From Flavobacteriales bacterium (GTDB lineage: Bacteria; Bacteroidota; Bacteroidia; Flavobacteriales_D; Sanyastnellaceae): a DNA stretch of 64,000 nt. Under the pieces are notes generated by a model. The model searched no databases, was not told the origin of the DNA, and saw only the letters and a list, made by a program, of their open reading frames with translations. This document shows positions 59,318 to 64,000 of the stretch, piece after piece (the stretch's first letter is position 1; each line of letters starts with the position of its first letter). Both the position numbers and the translations under genes were made by a program. The DNA is taken from NCBI GenBank assembly GCA_016722445.1, contig JADKIZ010000011.1, positions 62,001 through 126,000 on the forward strand, read 5' to 3'.

Positions 59318-62095
59318 ATGAGAAAACTTCTACTTGCAGTCAGTTTCTTTTTTGCACTTACAAATTATGCCGATGCCCAGTATCTGAATTGTGGTACAGA
59401 CATCGAATACAACAAAGCAAAAGCCCGGAACCCGTTTCTGGCTCAAGCTCGACTCGATTATGATAGAATGATCGAGGAAAAAATGCTTGAACTGCGTCAA
59501 AACCGTGATGGTGAGACTGATGCAATTCTTGTGATTCCCGTGGTATTTCACATTATTCATAACAATGGTCCTGAGAATATTTCTGATGCCCAGATTTGGG
59601 ATCAAATAGAGGTCCTCAACCGTGACTATAACAAACTCAACGCTGATACCATCGTTGTGGTTGAAGGCTTTGATACAATTATCGCCAATGTGAGATTAGA
59701 ATTCCGTCTGGCACAGCTCGATTTCTTGGGCAACTGCACCAGCGGTATTGAGCGTATCCACTCTATTGAAACTTATGTTGGAGACAATGGGTCTAAACTC
59801 AACCAGTGGCCAAGAGAACGTTATTTGAATGTATGGACAGTTGCGAGCATGGAAAACGGTACTGCTGGATATAGCCAATATCCTTCTTCTGTGATTGATA
59901 TCGCTTCTGCACGCGCAGATGGAGTTATTATCCGTCACAACTATATCGGAAGAATTGGCACCGGAGCAGATTGGAGCTCACGTGCATTGACCCATGAAAT
60001 TAGCCACTATCTGGATCTTCAACACTTGTGGGGAAGTACCAATAGCCCGGAAGTAGAATGTGGTGATGACGGCGTTCAAGATACCCCTCGCACTGAAGGT
60101 CACCTTTCATGTCCGTTATACGACATGGCTTGTTTCTCTCAGAACATGAATGGCAATGCCATTGAAGACCTTGTAACCTCTTATACGTTCGATGGAATTG
60201 AAACTACTGATGGTACGATTGATCCAACTGAGGTTCCACAGGGTATTTTCACTGAAGATGGTCTAGAAAGACTTCATTTCGGTAGTTTCCATTCTTCAGG
60301 CGTTTCTTCTGCAACTGCCAATGATGGACATTTCGAATTTTCAAATTGGAGCACAGGAGCACCGGATTCTGCTACTCTATTGACTGAACTAACAGGCAAT
60401 TTGAGTACAGCCAAATATTACGAATTCACGCTAACTCCAAGTCCTGGTAGTCTCATGACTCTTACCAATATTCTATTTGATGTAAAGAGAAGTGAAACGG
60501 GACCTCGCACTTATTCTGTAAGGTCAAATCTCACCAACAACTACGGAACGAATCTCGGTGTTTCTGCAGTAGGTAACACACCTTATATCAGCCATGTTCC
60601 TGCCAGTAACGCTGCAACATATTACTTCATCAACACGGATACTACCCTTGTACTTTCTGGAAGCAAAGTGAATCTTGGTACTGCTTATGCCAGCATTCAG
60701 CAACCAGTTACATTCCGAATTTATGCATGGAATGCAGAAGATACTGATGGTACTTTCGAGATTGATAATGTGGTTGTACAAGGTTCTTTTGGCTTGAGTG
60801 CGAATGTTCAGAATTATATGGAGTATTCATACTGTTCAGTGATGTTCACAGAAGGACAGAAAGCAAGAATGCGCGCTGCTCTTGCATCCACGATCAGCAG
60901 CAGAAACAACTTGTACACTGAAAACAACAGAGCACTTACTGGTACTGATGATCTGCCACACCCATGCTCACCTCAGGCAGATTTTTATCCTTTGAACCGT
61001 TTTGTTTGTATCGGTGATGAAACAACTTTCTGGGACAATTCCACCAATGCTACGCCAACATCTTGGCTTTGGACTTTTGAAGATGGAAATCCTGCAACAA
61101 GCACAGAACAATATCCGGATGTGTCCTTCAATTCATATGGTCGTAAAACGGTTACGCTTACCGTAGGTAATGATCAGGGTTCAACTTCTAAAACCATTGA
61201 ACAGTGTGTGATCGTTGCTCCAGAAGGAACAGAATTCCCTGGTGGTCTCCTTCATGAAGGTTTTGATAGTTACGATGAATTCTATAACCACTGGATCCCA
61301 GGAAACTACGATAACAATGGATCATTCTTCCAACAGGTAAGCAATGTAGGTTATTCAAACAATACGTGCACAAAACTGAATGCCTATGATATGGATATCA
61401 CTACCATTGATGAAGGTGGTTTTGATATTGATGAATTGGTTTCTCCGGTGATGGATTTGAGTAATCTTTCTGGTAATGCAGTATGTTCTTTCAGATGGGC
61501 TTATGCAACACAAAGTACTGACATTGCTGGTATCACAGAGCGACTGGATGTGCTGGTTTCTAAAGATTGTGGTAAAACTTATGAATCGAATCAGGCTATT
61601 AATCCACGTAAACGCCTTGAAAGCACTGATCTCGTAACCGCAGGAAATGTAAGTCAGTCATACGTGCCAATGTCTTCTGCTGATTGGGAAGAAACCAGTT
61701 TCACAATTCCAAGTTCGTACTTGACCGATGGCTTCAGAATGAAGTTTATCTTGTATGCTGGCATGTATCCAAATAACTTGTATCTAGATGATATCAATAT
61801 CACTGGTACTGTTGGTGTTGAAGAGGCCGGTGTTGATTTTTACGGTGCGAAACTTTATCCAAATCCGACAGAAGATGGCGTTACCACATTGAGCTATTAC
61901 AATCCAGGTGGAGCTGCAATGGAAATTACACTTACAGATATGAGCGGTCGTTTGGTTGAGAAATGGAATCCAACGAACAATGTTCCTGGTAACCGTTTTG
62001 TTGAAATTTCTACAACCGAATTGCCTAAAGGAATGTATTTGGTAAATCTCAAGTCAGAGAAAAGCACTGAAACATTGAAGTTGATTGTGAAATAA
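59318..62095 (+). CDS. T9SS-secreted M43 (pappalysin-like) metalloprotease with inserted and PKD domains
   Basis: The 925-residue protein starts with a signal peptide (MRKLLLAVSFFFALTNYADA). The catalytic domain has IPVVFHIIHNNGPENISDAQI and the zinc motif HEISHYLDLQH (His226, Glu227, His230, His236). DDGVQDTPRTEGHLSCP follows, and the Met-turn NYMEYSYCSVMFTEGQKARM comes only near residue 500. Normally the last two are some 30 residues apart; here about 215 residues (281-495) of beta-rich sequence are inserted between them. A PKD domain follows (about 555-650), then a jelly-roll region, then a type A sorting domain (LYPNPTEDGVTTLSYYN). Export through the type IX system is expected. The ATG at 59318 is preceded by a good promoter. 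Confidence 0.88.
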   Translation: MRKLLLAVSFFFALTNYADAQYLNCGTDIEYNKAKARNPFLAQARLDYDRMIEEKMLELRQNRDGETDAILVIPVVFHIIHNNGPENISDAQIWDQIEVLNRDYNKLNADTIVVVEGFDTIIANVRLEFRLAQLDFLGNCTSGIERIHSIETYVGDNGSKLNQWPRERYLNVWTVASMENGTAGYSQYPSSVIDIASARADGVIIRHNYIGRIGTGADWSSRALTHEISHYLDLQHLWGSTNSPEVECGDDGVQDTPRTEGHLSCPLYDMACFSQNMNGNAIEDLVTSYTFDGIETTDGTIDPTEVPQGIFTEDGLERLHFGSFHSSGVSSATANDGHFEFSNWSTGAPDSATLLTELTGNLSTAKYYEFTLTPSPGSLMTLTNILFDVKRSETGPRTYSVRSNLTNNYGTNLGVSAVGNTPYISHVPASNAATYYFINTDTTLVLSGSKVNLGTAYASIQQPVTFRIYAWNAEDTDGTFEIDNVVVQGSFGLSANVQNYMEYSYCSVMFTEGQKARMRAALASTISSRNNLYTENNRALTGTDDLPHPCSPQADFYPLNRFVCIGDETTFWDNSTNATPTSWLWTFEDGNPATSTEQYPDVSFNSYGRKTVTLTVGNDQGSTSKTIEQCVIVAPEGTEFPGGLLHEGFDSYDEFYNHWIPGNYDNNGSFFQQVSNVGYSNNTCTKLNAYDMDITTIDEGGFDIDELVSPVMDLSNLSGNAVCSFRWAYATQSTDIAGITERLDVLVSKDCGKTYESNQAINPRKRLESTDLVTAGNVSQSYVPMSSADWEETSFTIPSSYLTDGFRMKFILYAGMYPNNLYLDDINITGTVGVEEAGVDFYGAKLYPNPTEDGVTTLSYYNPGGAAMEITLTDMSGRLVEKWNPTNNVPGNRFVEISTTELPKGMYLVNLKSEKSTETLKLIVK

Positions 62096-62114
62096 TTTAG
62101 TGATGAGATATGTG

Positions 62115-62148
62115 AAGGGCCGCATCGAAGATGCGGCCCTTATTTTTT
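62115..62148 (+). terminator. Intrinsic terminator of the M43 protease gene
   Basis: A 12-bp stem (62115-62126 with 62130-62141) with a GAA loop is followed by ATTTTTT to 62148. It lies 19 bases after the stop. Confidence 0.9.
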
Positions 62149-62191
62149 GTAATTACCTGAAAAGATGATCAACCAAAGTCACTTCAAATGA

Positions 62192-62695
62192 TCACGCTAG
62201 GATTTTTTGTACTTCGTGGTAATTTGGTTCTTGCGAGATGTCTGACACCAATTCGGTATACAGTACTTTGCTGTTTTCGTCGAGAATTACAACCGCTCTT
62301 GCCATGAGTCCGATCAAGGTTGAGCCATCAGTAATATCTACATGAAAAGCCTTGCTGAAGGATTGATCCTTGTATTCAGATAAACATTCTACTTGGTCTA
62401 TTCCTTCTGCTCCACAGAATCGCTTTTGGGCAAACGGCAAATCTTTAGAGACACACAAGACTATGGTGTTCGGAAATGAAGATGCCAGCTTATTGAACTC
62501 TCTGACGCTTTTCGCGCATGTGCCGGTATCAATACTTGGGAAAATGTTTAATACGACACGTTTGCCGGCGTAGGCGGCAAGGGTGGTGTCAGTGAGATCT
62601 GCCTTGGTGAGTCTGCATTCCGGAGCGTGATCGCCTTTAGGAGGAAGATCTCCGGAAGTGTGTGCAAACTGATTTCGATGTGAAAATTGAGCCAT
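62192..62695 (-). CDS. tpx: Thiol peroxidase
   Basis: The 167-residue protein is a Tpx-type atypical two-Cys peroxiredoxin. The peroxidatic Cys60 is in FPSIDTGTCAKSVREFN and the resolving Cys94 in QKRFCGAEGI, the same spacing as in E. coli Tpx (61 and 95). It reduces hydrogen and alkyl peroxides with thioredoxin. The ATG overlaps the valS stop by one base (TAATG), so it is probably translated from the valS message. Confidence 0.93.
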   Translation of the reverse strand: MAQFSHRNQFAHTSGDLPPKGDHAPECRLTKADLTDTTLAAYAGKRVVLNIFPSIDTGTCAKSVREFNKLASSFPNTIVLCVSKDLPFAQKRFCGAEGIDQVECLSEYKDQSFSKAFHVDITDGSTLIGLMARAVVILDENSKVLYTELVSDISQEPNYHEVQKILA

Positions 62696-63219
62696 TAATT
62701 CAATGATGAAAGTTTTTCTTCGATGAGTTTTATTTTGGACTGAGCATCAGCCTGTTTTTTTCTTTCTGTTTCAAGTACCTGTGCCGGTGCATTGTTCACG
62801 AATCTTTCGTTACTGAGTTTCGCATCTACAGATTTCAGAAAACCACGGGTGTATTCAAGTTCTTCTGTGAGTTTTTTCTTTTCTGCTTCCACATCCACAT
62901 TGGCAGTGAAAGGGATGAAATATTCATCACCCTTGATGACAAACGAAAACGAATTGGCTGGCTTGTCGGTCACGGATTCTATTTTTTCCAGATTACACAA
63001 GTGACAAACTACTGCATCAAACTTGTGGGAAGCCGCTGCAGTTCTATTCGCCTTCAGTGTGAGTTGTTCCTTGTTCGGAATATTATTCCTTTCTGATGTT
63101 TCGAACGCCGATAACCATTTCAGAGAAGTAATCGAACGCTTGAAGGATTGACTCATCTGTGGATTTAGGAATTGGCCAAGAAGCAATACAGATGGATCCT
63201 TTTCCAGCTTCGCGTTCAC
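62695..63219 (-). CDS. valS: Valine--tRNA ligase, C-terminal segment (frameshifted gene)
   Basis: This segment holds the end of ValS. From about 63090 it reads ERNNIPNKEQLTLKANRT, followed by the C-terminal coiled-coil arm (EKKKLTEELEYTRGFLKSVDAKLSNERFVNNAPAQVLETERKKQADAQSKIKLIEEKL), which is a hallmark of ValS. Residues before ERNNI in this frame are out-of-frame. The break near 63089-63094 needs two added bases (or a loss of more) to join NIR to ERNNI, and is not a simple single-base homopolymer error. The gene stop is shared with the tpx start. Confidence 0.88.
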   Translation of the reverse strand: MNAKLEKDPSVLLLGQFLNPQMSQSFKRSITSLKWLSAFETSERNNIPNKEQLTLKANRTAAASHKFDAVVCHLCNLEKIESVTDKPANSFSFVIKGDEYFIPFTANVDVEAEKKKLTEELEYTRGFLKSVDAKLSNERFVNNAPAQVLETERKKQADAQSKIKLIEEKLSSLN

Positions 63220-64000
63220 GCATCAACTGCCAGATTTCCTCGGTAAGGAATGGCATGAAAGGATGTAGCACTTTCAAGATGTTTTCGAATATGGAAACAG
63301 TTGCTTCGAAAGTGGTTTTATCCATCGAAGTACCATAGCTCGGTTTAACCATTTCGAGATACCATGAACAGAAGTCATCCCAAACCAGTTTATAGGTTTT
63401 CATCAATGCTTCACTTATCCTGAACTTGTCGTAATCATCATTCAATTCAGCGAGAACATGATTGAATTTGTTTTCCATCCACTGCACGGAAACTTTAGAT
63501 GAGTCGGACTGTGCTAGTTTGTCATCTATTTTTTCTTCCCAGCTTTTTACCAACCTGAAAGCATTCCAGATTTTATTGGCAAAATTTCTTCCCTGCTCGC
63601 AAAGTGATTCATCGAACAACAGGTCATTTCCGGCAGATGAGGAGAGGAGCATTCCAACGCGCACTCCGTCTGCACCATATATTTTCATCAGATCAATTGG
63701 ATCTGGCGAATTGCCAAGGGATTTTGACATTTTTCTGCCCTGTTTGTCGCGCACGATACCCGTGTAATAAACATTGCGGAATGGAAGTTCACCGCGGTAC
63801 TCGTAACCGGCAATGATCATACGTGCTACCCAGAAAAACATAATTTCCGGTGCGGTTACCAGATCGTTGGTTGGATAATAGTATTTAACTTCATCCTCGG
63901 AGTAGAAGCCATCGAATACGCTGATAGGCCACAACCAGGATGAAAACCATGTATCAAGTACATCAGGATCTTGTTTGATGTCAGAAGCCTGAATGGATGG
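63083..64000 (-). CDS. valS: Valine--tRNA ligase, catalytic-domain segment, runs off the window
   Basis: The frame is open to the window edge and continues beyond it; the most upstream visible residues read DPDVLDTWFSSWLWPISVFDG, a ValS mark. It continues with APEIMFFWVARMIIAGYEYRGELPFRNVYYTGIVRDKQGRKMSKSLGNSPDP, holding the KMSKS signature. The anticodon-binding domain (FRISEALMKTYKLVWDDFCSWYLEMVKP, VLHPFMPFLTEEIWQLM) follows. ValS charges tRNA-Val with valine. The 5' part of the gene, including the HIGH motif and editing domain, is outside the window. Confidence 0.93.
   Translation of the reverse strand, partial: PSIQASDIKQDPDVLDTWFSSWLWPISVFDGFYSEDEVKYYYPTNDLVTAPEIMFFWVARMIIAGYEYRGELPFRNVYYTGIVRDKQGRKMSKSLGNSPDPIDLMKIYGADGVRVGMLLSSSAGNDLLFDESLCEQGRNFANKIWNAFRLVKSWEEKIDDKLAQSDSSKVSVQWMENKFNHVLAELNDDYDKFRISEALMKTYKLVWDDFCSWYLEMVKPSYGTSMDKTTFEATVSIFENILKVLHPFMPFLTEEIWQLMREREAGKGSICIASWPIPKSTDESILQAFDYFSEMVIGVRNIRKE

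Noticed and set aside
1..64000. CRISPR arrays, tRNA or rRNA genes, prophage, insertion sequences
   Set aside because: No regularly spaced direct repeats with spacers, no cloverleaf-like sequence that I could find, no transposase, integrase or phage structural gene are present.

Overview
The window is a 64 kb piece of a Bacteroidota chromosome. The evidence is several proteins with type IX secretion (T9SS) sorting domains of type A and type B, SusC/CarboxypepD-type TonB-dependent receptors, two DUF1573 proteins, BshC of bacillithiol synthesis, a DUF5916 protein, a GSCFA protein, a fused E1 alpha/beta 2-oxoacid dehydrogenase, and promoter-like TAnnTTTG boxes instead of sigma70 hexamers. Start sites mostly have A-rich rather than Shine-Dalgarno leaders. 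I cannot place it below phylum from sequence alone. I saw no rRNA, tRNA, CRISPR array, prophage or IS element; most of it is ordinary chromosomal backbone with a high density of cell-envelope and secreted proteins.

Layout. 1-5.9 kb: a lipoprotein, an ACMSD-type decarboxylase with an oligopeptide-binding lipoprotein, a MORN/YwqK-like secreted protein, a dodecin fused to a histone H1-like Lys/Ala tail, and a DUF2279 protein. 5.9-10.4 kb: two hybrid histidine kinases. 10.4-12.3 kb: CoA-binding protein, GNAT acetyltransferase and MltG on the minus strand. 12.3-18.1 kb: a tightly packed exopolysaccharide operon (Wza-like, Wzc-like tyrosine kinase, RfbC, WecA/MraY-like transferase, lytic transglycosylase). 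18.1-20.5 kb: photolyase and a CoA transferase. 20.6-31.8 kb: secreted choice-of-anchor-B protein, MsbA-like ABC exporter, TonB-dependent receptor, DUF5916 protein, and an ECF sigma factor / membrane protein / outer-membrane protein operon. 32-42.7 kb: T9SS type B protein, bshC, ruvX, dapD, GT9, GSCFA, a HEAT protein with psuG, and the fused E1 enzyme. 42.7-52.5 kb: TonB-dependent receptor, esterase-like T9SS protein, two DUF1573 paralogs, and a large T9SS protein with GCxD repeats. 52.6-64 kb: ppx and ppk1, a small membrane protein with a TonB-dependent receptor, an M43 metalloprotease with T9SS domain, tpx and the 3' part of valS.

Eight genes are broken by frameshifts (about eleven events). 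Every one is explained by a missing base, nearly always in a short homopolymer, and the flanking reading frames are otherwise intact and well conserved. Essential-type genes (valS, mltG) are among them. The simplest reading is uncorrected homopolymer undercalling in the assembly, not gene decay, so these genes are annotated here as two reading-frame segments of one gene.

The most unusual items are the dodecin with a 60-residue KKAA-type cationic tail, a 60-bp perfect palindrome without a loop at about 37.96 kb, an M43 protease whose catalytic domain is interrupted by a beta-sandwich-like insertion between the zinc motif and the Met-turn, and a secreted esterase-fold protein whose nucleophile serine is a glycine.
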